DNA of 64,000 nucleotides from Xylanimonas ulmi (lineage in GTDB: Bacteria; Actinomycetota; Actinomycetes; Actinomycetales; Cellulomonadaceae). The notes below the pieces were generated by a model. That model made no database searches. It was not told the DNA's origin and saw only the letters and a list, made by a program, of their open reading frames with translations. The stretch covers positions 2,232,001-2,296,000 of the forward strand of contig NZ_SGWX01000001.1 in NCBI RefSeq assembly GCF_004216535.1, given 5' to 3'. Shown piece by piece: positions 34,759 to 43,050 of this stretch. Both the position numbers and the translations under genes were made by a program. Within the stretch, counting starts at the first letter, position 1, and each line of letters starts with the position of its first letter.

Positions 34759-35880
34759 ATGAAGATGGGCTTTCGCTGGTACGGCGACGGCAACGACACC
34801 GTCGCCCTTGACGACATCCGCCAGATCCCCGGCGTCACCACGATCGTGTGGTCCCTGCACCACAAGCAGGCCGGGCAGGTGTGGACCGAGGACGAGATCA
34901 CCGCGCAGATCGCCCGGATCGAGGACCTGACCCCCGACCATCACGCCCGCGGGGTGACCAAGACCCTGCGCGCCGACGTCGTGGAGTCGGTCAACGTGCA
35001 TGAGTCGATCAAGCTCGGCAAGACCGTCCTGGGCCTGGACCGCGACACCGCGATCGAGAACTACCGCACCACCATCGCCCGCCTCGGGCGGGCCGGGGTG
35101 CGCGTGGTCTGCTACAACTTCATGCCCGTCTTCGACTGGCTGCGCACCGACATGTTCCACCCCCTGCCCGACGGCTCCACCGCCCTGTACTACGAGAAGG
35201 CGATCGTGGACCAGATGACCCCCGAGTCACTCATCGCCTCGATGAACCTCGACGACGGCGGCCTGACCCTGCCCGGCTGGGAGCCCGAGCGCCTCGCGTC
35301 CTTCCAGGAGCTCAAGGACGCCTACGTCGGGGTCACCCGCGAGGACATGTACGCCAACTACCAGTACTTCCTGGACGCCGTGATCCCGGTGTGCGAGGAG
35401 TACGACGTCAAGCTCGGCGTGCACCCCGACGACCCCGCCTTCGACATCTTCGGCTGGCCCCGCGTCGTGTCCCGCAAGGCCGACCTCGCCCGCGTCCTGT
35501 CCCTCAACGACAGCCCCCACCACGGCCTGACCCTGTGCCTGGGCTCGTTCGGCTCCAACCCCGACTCCGACCCCGTCGACGCCGTCACCACGTTCATGGA
35601 CCGCATCCACTTCTCCCACGTGCGCAACATCAAGCACTACCCCAACGGCGACTTCACCGAGGTCGCCCACCGCGCGAGCGAGGGCTCGATCGACACCGTC
35701 GGCATCATGCGCGCCTACGCCGCGGCCGGATACACCGGCTACATCCGCCCCGACCACGGCCGCCACCTATGGGACGAGAACCGCGGCAACACCCCCCGCC
35801 CCGGCTACGGCCTCTACGACCGCGCCCTCGGCGTCCAATACCTCCTGGGGTGCTGGGACACCGCCACCCACCAGGCCTGA
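34759..35880 (+). CDS. uxuA: Mannonate dehydratase
   Basis: 373 residues, normal length. Dehydrates D-mannonate to 2-keto-3-deoxygluconate (KDG). Marks: GFRWYGDGNDTVALDDIRQIPGVTTIVWSLHHKQAGQVW at the start, ENYRTTIARLGRAGVRVVCYNFMPVFDWLRTD, VKLGVHPDDP, LCLGSFGSNPDSD, HVRNIKHYPNGDFTEVAH and IRPDHGRHLWDE; the His and Cys residues in these blocks include the metal ligands. The ATG at 34759 lies after a weak GAGAGG. It follows uxuB on the same strand after 114 bases that hold the repeat hairpin. KDG kinase and aldolase genes are not in the window. Confidence 0.95.
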   Translation: MKMGFRWYGDGNDTVALDDIRQIPGVTTIVWSLHHKQAGQVWTEDEITAQIARIEDLTPDHHARGVTKTLRADVVESVNVHESIKLGKTVLGLDRDTAIENYRTTIARLGRAGVRVVCYNFMPVFDWLRTDMFHPLPDGSTALYYEKAIVDQMTPESLIASMNLDDGGLTLPGWEPERLASFQELKDAYVGVTREDMYANYQYFLDAVIPVCEEYDVKLGVHPDDPAFDIFGWPRVVSRKADLARVLSLNDSPHHGLTLCLGSFGSNPDSDPVDAVTTFMDRIHFSHVRNIKHYPNGDFTEVAHRASEGSIDTVGIMRAYAAAGYTGYIRPDHGRHLWDENRGNTPRPGYGLYDRALGVQYLLGCWDTATHQA

Positions 35881-35909
35881 CCCACCCCGAAACCACAACC
35901 CCCCAATAC

Positions 35910-35957
35910 GTGTGGGGGACCCGGCCACGCCCACCAGCACAACCGGGCCCCCCACAC
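35910..35957 (+). terminator. Terminator hairpin after uxuA
   Basis: GTGTGGGGGACCCGG (35910-35924) pairs with CCGGGCCCCCCACAC (35943-35957) at 14 of 15 positions, with one A-C mismatch, around an 18-base loop. It lies 29 bases after the uxuA stop and just before the end of a convergent gene. Confidence 0.65.
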
Positions 35958-35974
35958 CGACGAGCGCGTATTCG

Positions 35975-36493
35975 CTACCCGTCTGCCGGACGGCCTTTCC
36001 CGTACCACGCCGCCAGCCCCGCCAGGCCGGTGGCGTAGCGGCCGAGATCGGTGACCTCAGCGTGGTTCGTGACGATGGTCAGCAGTTCGGCGACAGCCTC
36101 GTCATGGCGGTGGGCCTCGTTGAGCGTGAGCGCCCGGAACACGCGGACGGAGTCCGACTCCGGGAACTCGCGGGCGGCACGATCGAGCACCACCAGCGAG
36201 GCGTCGTACTCGCCGAGCCAACGCAGCGTGCTGCCGTACTGGCACAGACAGCGGCGCAGGCTCTCGCCTGAGAGCCCGAGCCGAAGCGCCTCCTCGTAGC
36301 GACCACGCGCCTCGGCCTCCCGTCCCGCCGTGTCGTAGGCGCCCGCGACCTCGTAGGTCAGCACCGGATGGCCGGGATGTTGAGCCAGGAGCTCTTCGAA
36401 GTAGGCGATCGTCGGCGCCATGTCGCCGCGATCGCGGCGCTCGTACCCCAGCGCGATCGCAGCCTCAAGCTCGGGAGTCACCGTGGCCGTCAT
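35975..36493 (-). CDS. Tetratricopeptide-repeat protein
   Basis: 172 residues, all helical, cytoplasmic. TPR-like pairs can be followed: PTIAYFEELLAQHPGHPVLTYEVAGAYDTAG, EARGRYEEALRLG, LRRCLCQYGSTLRWLGEYDASLVVLDRAAREFPE, VFRALTLNEAHRHDEAVAEL. Proteins of this size with a helical repeat fold serve as protein-binding modules; the partner is unknown. A separate unit between convergent uxuA and the fkbP-like gene. Confidence 0.75.
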   Translation of the reverse strand: MTATVTPELEAAIALGYERRDRGDMAPTIAYFEELLAQHPGHPVLTYEVAGAYDTAGREAEARGRYEEALRLGLSGESLRRCLCQYGSTLRWLGEYDASLVVLDRAAREFPESDSVRVFRALTLNEAHRHDEAVAELLTIVTNHAEVTDLGRYATGLAGLAAWYGKGRPADG

Positions 36494-36531
36494 GGCGCGA
36501 TCGTAGGCCCCGGCGCCGGCACACCCGGCAA

Positions 36532-36575
36532 CGGGCGAGGCCCGGCCCGCCGTCTGGCAGGCCGGGCCTCGCCCG
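36532..36575 (-). terminator. Terminator hairpin after the FKBP gene
   Basis: CGGGCGAGGCCCGGCC (36532-36547) and GGCCGGGCCTCGCCCG (36560-36575) are perfect 16-base complements with a 12-base loop, 11 bases beyond the stop of the minus-strand isomerase gene. Confidence 0.75.
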
Positions 36576-36586
36576 TCGATGCTTGA

Positions 36587-36988
36587 TCAGCGCACGCCGA
36601 CGACGTCCACGACGAAGACGAGGGTGTCGCCGCCGCCGATGCCGGCCTGCGGGACGCCGCGGGCTCCGTAGCCGTGCTCCGGCGGGATCGACAGCAGCAC
36701 GCGGTCGCCCACGTTGCGCCCGACAAGGCCCTTGTCCCAGCCGCCGATGACGGCGCCGACGCCGATCGGGAAGTCGATCGTGGCGCCGCGGTCGTAGGAG
36801 TTGTCGAAGACGTGGCCGCCCCACGTCTGGCCGAGGTAGTTGACGACGATGGTGCGTCCGGCCTCGACGACCGGGCCGGAGCCCTCCAGCAGGACCTGCA
36901 CCTGCAGGCCGGCCGGGGCGCCGTCGGCGGGGAACGTGAGCTCGGGCTTGTCGCCGAACGTGCCGGAGGCGGTGGGGAGCGTGGTCAC
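36587..36988 (-). CDS. FKBP-type peptidyl-prolyl isomerase
   Basis: 133 residues, one FKBP domain and no signal peptide, so cytosolic. Family residues: VVEAGRTIVVNYLGQTWGGHVFDNSYDRG (Tyr and Asp of the pocket), FPIGVGAVIGGWDKGLVGRNVGDRVLLSIPPEHGYG, DTLVFVVDVVGV. It speeds cis-trans isomerisation of prolyl bonds during folding. GTG 36988 follows AAGAGG. A single-gene unit with its own terminator. Confidence 0.93.
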   Translation of the reverse strand: MTTLPTASGTFGDKPELTFPADGAPAGLQVQVLLEGSGPVVEAGRTIVVNYLGQTWGGHVFDNSYDRGATIDFPIGVGAVIGGWDKGLVGRNVGDRVLLSIPPEHGYGARGVPQAGIGGGDTLVFVVDVVGVR

Positions 36989-37057
36989 GACGTACCTCTT
37001 CAGGGGATCGGGGGGATGTGCCCGGCAAGCCTACGCGGGCGGCGCGCCGCCCGCGGC

Positions 37058-38464
37058 TCAGCTCGCGAGGTAGCCCAACAGGTCGTGGCGCGTCAGGACG
37101 CCCACGGGGTTGCCGTCGTCGACCACGAGCAGCGCGTCGGCGTCGTGCAGGGCGTCGCGCACCGCGTCGATCCCCTCGCCCGTGCCGACCAGCGGGAAAC
37201 GCGCCTCCATATGGGCCGAGACGGGGTCGGCCAGCTCGGCCTTGCCGCTGAACACCAGGTCGAGCAGCCTGCGCTCGGTGAGCGAGCCGGCGACCTCCCC
37301 GATCTTGACCGGCGGCTCGGCGACCACGACGGGCATCTGCGAGACGCCGTACTCACGCAGCATCTCGATCGCGTCGTGCACCGTGTCGGTCGGGTGCGCG
37401 TGCACGAGCTGGGGCAGGTCTCCGGCCTTGGAGCGCAGCACGTCGCCCGCGGTGACGCCGTCGGACGCCGAGAGGAACCCGTACGAGCGCATCCACGCGT
37501 CGTCGAAGATCTTCGACATGTATCCGCGTCCGGAGTCCGGGAGCAGCACCACGATGACCGCCTTGGCCGCGGCCTCGGGGTCCTCGTCCTCGAGCCGCCG
37601 CGCCAGGCGCAGCGCGGCCGTGACCGCCATGCCGCACGAGCCGCCGACCAACAGCCCCTCCTCCTTGGCCAGCCGCCGGGTCATGAGGAACGAGTCGGCG
37701 TCGCTCACGGCGATGATCTCGTCGGGCACCTGCGGGTCGTAGGCGGCGGGCCAGAAGTCCTCCCCCACGCCCTCGACCAGGTAGGGGCGCCCGTCTCCGC
37801 CCGAGTACACCGACCCGGCGGGGTCGACGCCGACGACGCGCACCCGGCCGCCGTCGGCCCCGCCCCGGTCGGCCGACGCGTCGTGCAGGTACCGCCCCGT
37901 GCCGGTGATGGTGCCGCCCGTGCCGACGCCCGCGACGAAGTGCGTGACGCGCCCGTCGGTGTCGTCCCAGATCTCCGGACCCGTCGACTCGTAGTGCGAG
38001 GCGGGACCGTTGGGGTTCGCGTACTGGTTGGGCTTCCACGCGTCCGGGATCTCGCGCAGCAGACGGTCGCTGACCGAGTAGTACGAGTTCGGATCCTCGG
38101 GCGCCACCGCCGTCGGCGTCACGACGACGCGGGCCCCGTACGCGGCCAGCACGTCGCGCTTGTCCTTGCTGACCTTGTCGGGGCACACGAACACGCACTG
38201 GTAGCCCTTGCGCTGGGCCACGAGCGCCAGCCCGACGCCGGTGTTGCCGGACGTCGGCTCGACGATCGTGCCGCCCGGCCGCAGCTCGCCCGACGCCTCG
38301 GCGGCCTCGATCATCTTCAGGGCGATGCGGTCCTTCACGGAGCCGCCCGGGTTGAGGTACTCGACCTTGGCGAGGATGGTCGCGGACAGGCCCGCGGTCA
38401 CGGAGTGGAGCCGGACCAGCGGCGTGTGTCCCACCAGGTCGGAGATGTGCTCGGCGTAACGCAT
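37058..38464 (-). CDS. Cystathionine beta-synthase with C-terminal CBS domains
   Basis: 468 residues. A PLP fold-type II catalytic domain carries the PLP lysine in NPGGSVKDRIALKMIE, the phosphate-binding PTSGNTGVGLA and GVGTGGTITGTGRYL. Two CBS regulatory modules follow after about residue 335 (GDLPQLVHAHPTDTVHDAIEMLREYGVSQMPVV and GIDAVRDALHDADALLVVDDGNPVGVLTRHDLLGYLAS). The enzyme condenses serine and homocysteine to cystathionine in reverse transsulfuration; a cysteine synthase role is the alternative. ATG 38464 (MRYAEH) is preferred over GTG 38482 for homology of length. No cystathionine gamma-lyase gene is adjacent. Confidence 0.92.
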   Translation of the reverse strand: MRYAEHISDLVGHTPLVRLHSVTAGLSATILAKVEYLNPGGSVKDRIALKMIEAAEASGELRPGGTIVEPTSGNTGVGLALVAQRKGYQCVFVCPDKVSKDKRDVLAAYGARVVVTPTAVAPEDPNSYYSVSDRLLREIPDAWKPNQYANPNGPASHYESTGPEIWDDTDGRVTHFVAGVGTGGTITGTGRYLHDASADRGGADGGRVRVVGVDPAGSVYSGGDGRPYLVEGVGEDFWPAAYDPQVPDEIIAVSDADSFLMTRRLAKEEGLLVGGSCGMAVTAALRLARRLEDEDPEAAAKAVIVVLLPDSGRGYMSKIFDDAWMRSYGFLSASDGVTAGDVLRSKAGDLPQLVHAHPTDTVHDAIEMLREYGVSQMPVVVAEPPVKIGEVAGSLTERRLLDLVFSGKAELADPVSAHMEARFPLVGTGEGIDAVRDALHDADALLVVDDGNPVGVLTRHDLLGYLAS

Positions 38465-38489
38465 GGGGACATCCTGCCCCACGACGACG

Positions 38490-38522
38490 CCGGCCCGGCA
38501 GCCGGGAGGGCTGCCGGGCCGG
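38490..38522 (-). terminator. Terminator hairpin downstream of the Bax-inhibitor-like gene
   Basis: A perfect 14-base stem, CCGGCCCGGCAGCC (38490-38503) with GGCTGCCGGGCCGG (38509-38522), loop GGGAG. It lies 30 bases after the Bax-inhibitor-like stop and before the start of the cbs gene on the same strand. Confidence 0.75.
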
Positions 38523-38552
38523 AGGGCCGCCGCAGTGCGGGTCAGGCGCCGG

Positions 38553-39446
38553 TCAGTCGCGGCCCTGCAGGATGGCCAGCAGGCGCAGGAACTCCAGGTA
38601 GAGCCACACGAGCGTGACCAGCAGGCCGAACGCCGCCGCCCAGGCGTAGCGCGCAGGGACGCCCTGCTCGACGCCGCGCTTGATCGAGTCGAAGTCGACG
38701 ATGAGCGAGGCCGCGGCCAGTCCGATCGCCACGAGGCCGACGACGACGCCGAGCGCGCCGCCGCGAGCGCCCGCCCCGGCCAGTACGCCGGTCCACACGA
38801 GCACCAGGTTGATGAGCTGGAAGGCCAGGAAGCCGACCAGGGCGATCACCAGCCAGCGGGTGAACTTGGGCGTGACGCGCACCCGTCCCGACTTGTAGAG
38901 GAACAGCGCCGCGGCGAACGTGACCATGGTCGCGAGCACCGCCTGGAAGACCAGGCCCGGGACGGGTTGCCCGTTGATCGGGCTGGCGTTCTGGAACGCG
39001 TAGGAGATGCCGCCGAGGAACACCCCCTGCGCCGCCGCGTACAGCAGGATGAGCGGCGGGCTCGGCTGCTTCTTGAAGGCGTTGATGAGGCCGAAGACGA
39101 GGCCCACGACCATGCCCAGCGGCCAGATCTGCGGCGCCAGCTGCCAGGTCGCGGCCGCGACCACGACCAGCAGGGCCAGCAGGCCACCGGTCTTGACGAT
39201 GACGTCGTCGTAGGTGAGGCGCTTGGTGTCGGCCGTCGTCGCGGCCGGCGCGTTGTAGAGGTTCTCCAGCGAGGCGGCGTCGGCCGCCTTCGCGCCGTAG
39301 CCGCCCGCCTGGTAGGCCGTCTGACCGTACTGGGTGGTCGTCGGCCGCGCGGCGGTGCCGACACCGCCTTGGCCACCCTGGCGGCGCGCGCCGGTGCGGC
39401 GCGGCTCGCCGAACACGTCGCTGTTCGAGAAGTAGGGGTTGCTCAC
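38553..39446 (-). CDS. Bax inhibitor-1/YccA-family membrane protein
   Basis: 297 residues. About 75 hydrophilic N-terminal residues rich in Gly, Ala and Gln (TGARRQGGQGG, YGQTAYQAGGYGAKAA) are followed by seven membrane helices. SPPLILLYAAAQGVFLGGISYAF and the C-terminal SLIVDFDSIKRGVEQGVPARYAWAAAFGLLVTLVWLYLEFLRLLAIL are family hallmarks; the acidic pair in IVDFD relates to the proposed calcium-leak gate. GTG 39446 follows GGAGGAGC, an excellent ribosome site, although the frame is open to 39692. Physiological role in bacteria is not settled. Confidence 0.88.
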   Translation of the reverse strand: MSNPYFSNSDVFGEPRRTGARRQGGQGGVGTAARPTTTQYGQTAYQAGGYGAKAADAASLENLYNAPAATTADTKRLTYDDVIVKTGGLLALLVVVAAATWQLAPQIWPLGMVVGLVFGLINAFKKQPSPPLILLYAAAQGVFLGGISYAFQNASPINGQPVPGLVFQAVLATMVTFAAALFLYKSGRVRVTPKFTRWLVIALVGFLAFQLINLVLVWTGVLAGAGARGGALGVVVGLVAIGLAAASLIVDFDSIKRGVEQGVPARYAWAAAFGLLVTLVWLYLEFLRLLAILQGRD

Positions 39447-39653
39447 AAGCTCCTCCGGGGTCCGGCCCAGTCCGGGCCTGCGTACGTCGCCTTTCCCCTG
39501 TGCCAACGCGGGTGGGGTCCGGCCAGTTCCCATCCTGGCCGCACTCGTCGTCATGCGCCACGAGCCGGCGACATCTGCTGACAATTTGTCCACTCGATCA
39601 GCCAGGGTCGGTGTCCGGGACATCCCTGGTATCGGTTTCCGCCCCGGGGGATC

Positions 39654-39667
39654 TACGCTCGACCGCA
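39654..39667 (+). promoter_or_regulatory. Leaderless promoter of the ABC exporter operon (candidate)
   Basis: TACGCT (39654-39659) lies seven bases before the ATG at 39667, which puts the transcription start at the start codon. No ribosome site is seen, which supports leaderless translation, common in actinobacteria. I see no convincing -35. Confidence 0.45.
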
Positions 39668-40629
39668 TGATCGAGGCACATGGCCTGACCAAACGCTACG
39701 GATCCAAGACCGCAGTCGACCACATCACCTTCACCGTCCGGCCCGGCATCGTGACCGGGTTCCTCGGGCCCAACGGCGCGGGCAAGTCGACGACGATGCG
39801 CATGATCATGGGCCTCGACCGGCCCACGGCCGGCGCGGTGAGCGTCAACGGGCGCCCCTACGCCCAGCTGCGCTCACCGTTGACCGAGGTGGGCGCGCTG
39901 CTCGAGGCGCGCGCGGTGCACCCGGGCCGCTCGGCCGAGCAGCACCTGCGCGTGCTCGCCGCGACCCACGGCCTGCCGGCCTCACGCGTGGGCGAGGTGA
40001 TCGAGCTGACCGGCCTGGAGTCGGTCGCGGGCAAGCGTGTGGGTGGGTTCTCGCTCGGCATGGGCCAGCGGCTGGGCATCGCCTCGGCGCTGCTGGGCGA
40101 CCCGAGCACGCTCATCCTCGACGAGCCGGTCAACGGGCTCGACCCCGAGGGTGTGCTGTGGGTGCGCAACCTGGCCCGCTACCTCGCGGGCCAAGGGCGC
40201 ACGGTGTTCCTGTCCTCGCACCTGATGAGCGAGGTCGCCCTGACCGCCGACCACGTCATCGTCATCGGCAAGGGCCGCATCCTCGCCGACTCCTCGGTCC
40301 AGGAGTTCACCGAGAGCGCCTCGCGCCGCTCGGTGCGCGTGCGCTCACCCCGCGCCGACGTGCTGGCCGACGCGCTGCGGCGCGCGGGCGGCGTCGTCGT
40401 CGGGCCCGACGCACAGGCCGACGTCCTGGAGGTCACCGGGCTGGAGGCGAGCGCGATCGGCGAGCTCGCGCTGACCGCAGGCGTCGTGCTGCACGAGCTG
40501 ACCCCGGTGTCCTCGACCCTTGAGCAGGCCTACATGGAGCTGACCGCCGACTCGGTCGAGTACCGCACCGGCGACCCCACGCACACGGACCACCACCTCG
40601 CCACCACGACCAACGGAGGCCAGCGATGA
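39667..40629 (+). CDS. ABC transporter ATP-binding protein (ABC-2 exporter type)
   Basis: 320 residues. Walker A GPNGAGKST, signature FSLGMGQRLGIASALLG, Walker B TLILDEPVNGLDPEG and the switch His in SSHLMSE. Order and C-terminal extension (about 220-320, VRVRSPRADVLADALRRAGG) are those of ATPases that work with ABC-2-type membrane proteins, as in antibiotic or lantibiotic export and resistance. The ATG at 39667 has no ribosome site but a -10 seven bases upstream. It overlaps the permease gene by four bases. Confidence 0.9.
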   Translation: MIEAHGLTKRYGSKTAVDHITFTVRPGIVTGFLGPNGAGKSTTMRMIMGLDRPTAGAVSVNGRPYAQLRSPLTEVGALLEARAVHPGRSAEQHLRVLAATHGLPASRVGEVIELTGLESVAGKRVGGFSLGMGQRLGIASALLGDPSTLILDEPVNGLDPEGVLWVRNLARYLAGQGRTVFLSSHLMSEVALTADHVIVIGKGRILADSSVQEFTESASRRSVRVRSPRADVLADALRRAGGVVVGPDAQADVLEVTGLEASAIGELALTAGVVLHELTPVSSTLEQAYMELTADSVEYRTGDPTHTDHHLATTTNGGQR

Positions 40630-41501
40630 GCGCCGTGTCCACCGCCAGCCCCACGTTCGCCTCGCCGTTCGCCGACGCGAGGGTCACCTTCCCCCACCTG
40701 CTGCGCTCCGAGTGGCGCAAGCTGTGGAGCCTGCGCTCCACCTGGTGGGTGCTGGGCACGACCGTGGTGATCATGATCGGATTCGCGCTCCTCTTCTCGC
40801 TCGCGTTCACCAGCTTCGTGTCCGGCAACCCGGAGGCGAGCGCCAGCGTGGAGCAGACGGGCGGCATCCCTCCGACGACGTTCGTCGTCGCGGGCTACTC
40901 GTTCGGCGCACTGGTCGCCGCCTCGCTCGGCGCGATCGTCATGACCGGCGAGTACTCGACCGGCATGATCCGCGCGACGTTCTCCGCGGCGCCCACGCGG
41001 CTGCCCGTGCTGTGGGCCAAGCTCACCGTGGTCGCCGTGGTCATCCTGGTGACCGTCGCCGCCTCGACCGCGATCGCACTTCTGGTCACCCACCCCGTGC
41101 TGTCCTCGCACGACCTGGGGGTCGACCTGTCCGACAGCGAGCAGTTGCGCTCGCTGCTGGGCACGCCGCTGTACGTCACGGTCGTCGCGCTGTTCGCGGT
41201 GGCCGTCGGGGCGCTCGTCCGCAACACCCCGGGCGCGATCGTCACCGTGGTCGCGCTGTTCTTCCTGGCGCCGACCATCATCGGCACCATCGCCGGCGCC
41301 ACGGGCGCCGCGTGGGCCGAGAACATCAACAAGTGGCTGCCGAGCTCGGCGGGCGAGCGCGTCATCACGGCCTTCACCGACGGCAGCGGCGACGGCGGCC
41401 TCCCGCTGTTCGACGCATGGCCCGGGCTCGCGGTGCTGTGCGCCTACACCGCGGTGCTGATCGTGGCGGCGGCGGTCGTCGTCAAGCGCCGCGACGCCTG
41501 A
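40626..41501 (+). CDS. ABC-2-type transporter permease
   Basis: 291 residues, six predicted membrane helices, starting with VLGTTVVIMIGFALLFSLAF after a cytoplasmic segment (RSEWRKLWSLRST). It includes the ABC-2 type element TGEYSTGMIRATFSAAPTRLPVLWAKL. It pairs with the upstream ATPase, translationally coupled by ATGA. The substrate is unknown; homologues are often annotated as multidrug or peptide exporters. Confidence 0.88.
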   Translation: MSAVSTASPTFASPFADARVTFPHLLRSEWRKLWSLRSTWWVLGTTVVIMIGFALLFSLAFTSFVSGNPEASASVEQTGGIPPTTFVVAGYSFGALVAASLGAIVMTGEYSTGMIRATFSAAPTRLPVLWAKLTVVAVVILVTVAASTAIALLVTHPVLSSHDLGVDLSDSEQLRSLLGTPLYVTVVALFAVAVGALVRNTPGAIVTVVALFFLAPTIIGTIAGATGAAWAENINKWLPSSAGERVITAFTDGSGDGGLPLFDAWPGLAVLCAYTAVLIVAAAVVVKRRDA

Positions 41502-41567
41502 GCAGCGCGTCATGTCGGCCCGCGAGCCGGTCACGCCGCGCCCTGCGCGGGTGGCCGGCTCGCGGCA

Positions 41568-41580
41568 TACCCTGCCCCGG
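41568..41580 (+). promoter_or_regulatory. Leaderless promoter of the serine hydrolase gene (candidate)
   Basis: TACCCT (41568-41573) is six bases before the GTG at 41580, and there is no ribosome site. As with the exporter and ndh genes, transcription would begin at the start codon. Confidence 0.4.
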
Positions 41581-43037
41581 TGAGCCGAACCAGCCTGCCC
41601 TCGCCCGCCTGTGACGCCCTGACATCTGCACTCGCCGCCCAGCGCCGCGCCGGGCGCCTGCCCGCGGCGTCGGCGGCCGTGGCGCGCGGCGGGCAGGTGG
41701 TCTGGGCCGCAGCCGACGGCGTCGCGGACGCCTCGGGCGGGCCGGTCGGCCCCGAGCACGCCTTCCGCATCGGGTCGATCACCAAGACCATGGTCGCGGT
41801 GAGCGTGCTGCGTCTCGCGCACGCGGGAGCGCTCACGCTGGAGGACGCCGTCGGCGCGCACCTGCCTGACGCCCCCGCGCCCGACGCGACGCTCGCGCAG
41901 GTGCTCTCGCACACCGCGGGGCTGCCCGCCGAGCCCGACGGGCCCTGGTGGGAGCGCGCGGGTGGTCGCACGTGGGACGAGGTGGCCCGGCACCGGCCGA
42001 TCACCCCGCCCGGCGAGCGGTTCCACTACTCGAACCTGGGCTTCGCGGTGCTCGGGCGGCTGCTCGAGCAGGTCCACGGCCGCCCGTGGGACCAGGTGCT
42101 GCGCGCCGAGGTGTGGGAGCCGCTGGGCATGACCTCGACGGCGCGCGTGCCGACCGGCCCGCGCGTGGCCGGGTTCGCGGTGCACCCGCACGCCGACCTG
42201 GTCCACGCCGAGCCCGTGGCGGACTACGGCGTGATGGGCGCCGCGGGCGAGGTCTGGTCGACGCCGTCGGACCTCGCGCGCCTGGGCTCGTGGCTGGTGG
42301 CGGCGGGACCGGACGGCGCCTGGTCCGCGTCCGACGACGCGGTGCTCCCGGTCGCCGCGCGACGGCGCATGTGTGCGCCGCGCGCGCTGCGCGACGAGCC
42401 CGGGGCGGCGTGGACGGCGGCCTACGGCCTCGGCGTCATGGTCTGGGACTGCGAGCACGGGGCCGGGGACGCGATCGGCGCCGCGCGCGACGTCAGCCCG
42501 GACGAGGACGGCCTGGAGCCGGGGCGACGACGACGGACGGCGGGGCATGGCGGGTCGGTGCCCGGATTCCAGGCGGCGCTGCGCGCCGACGTCGAGACGG
42601 GCGACGTCGTCGCGATGTGCTCGTCGTCGACCGCCGGCGCCTATGACCCCGTGGCGTTGCTCGACGTGCTCGACGCTCATGCGCCGCGCCCGGCGCCCAC
42701 CGCGCCCGACGACGCCGCCGCTGACGCGCTCGCGCTGACCGGGACCTGGTACTGGGGCCCGGCGCCCTACACCGTGCGGCTGCGGCGCGGCGGGCTGTTG
42801 GAGTTGACGGCGCGCGGCGGGCGCGGCACCGCGTTCGCGCGCGCGGGCGCCGGCGAGTGGGTTGGCGTCGAGGGCGGCTACTGGCTGGGTGAGACGCTGC
42901 GCCCCGTCGAGCGCGACGGGAGGACGGTCGCGCTCGACGTCGGCACGTTCTGCTTCACCCGCAGCCCGTACGCGGGCGACACCGACCTCCCGGGCGGCCC
43001 TGACCCCGACGGTTGGCGTCCCCTGCCCGCGCCGTGA
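41580..43037 (+). CDS. Class C beta-lactamase-like serine hydrolase
   Basis: 485 residues without a clear signal peptide. The three catalytic motifs of the class C beta-lactamase/DD-peptidase family are present: SITK with nucleophile Ser66 and Lys69, the Tyr motif YSN in FHYSNLGFAVLG, and HGG in AGHGGSVPGF as the third motif. A second, C-terminal domain of about 120 residues (TGTWYWGPAPYTVRLRRGGLLELTARG) is the usual beta-rich lipocalin-like extension. Substrate may be a peptide, ester or lactam; resistance should not be assumed. Confidence 0.87.
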   Translation: MSRTSLPSPACDALTSALAAQRRAGRLPAASAAVARGGQVVWAAADGVADASGGPVGPEHAFRIGSITKTMVAVSVLRLAHAGALTLEDAVGAHLPDAPAPDATLAQVLSHTAGLPAEPDGPWWERAGGRTWDEVARHRPITPPGERFHYSNLGFAVLGRLLEQVHGRPWDQVLRAEVWEPLGMTSTARVPTGPRVAGFAVHPHADLVHAEPVADYGVMGAAGEVWSTPSDLARLGSWLVAAGPDGAWSASDDAVLPVAARRRMCAPRALRDEPGAAWTAAYGLGVMVWDCEHGAGDAIGAARDVSPDEDGLEPGRRRRTAGHGGSVPGFQAALRADVETGDVVAMCSSSTAGAYDPVALLDVLDAHAPRPAPTAPDDAAADALALTGTWYWGPAPYTVRLRRGGLLELTARGGRGTAFARAGAGEWVGVEGGYWLGETLRPVERDGRTVALDVGTFCFTRSPYAGDTDLPGGPDPDGWRPLPAP

Positions 43038-43050
43038 CCCTGTGGCCCGG

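Noticed and set aside
41580-43037. Antibiotic-resistance beta-lactamase
   Set aside because: The SITK, YSN and HGG motifs define a broad family of esterases and peptidases. With no signal peptide and a lipocalin-like extension, resistance cannot be claimed.
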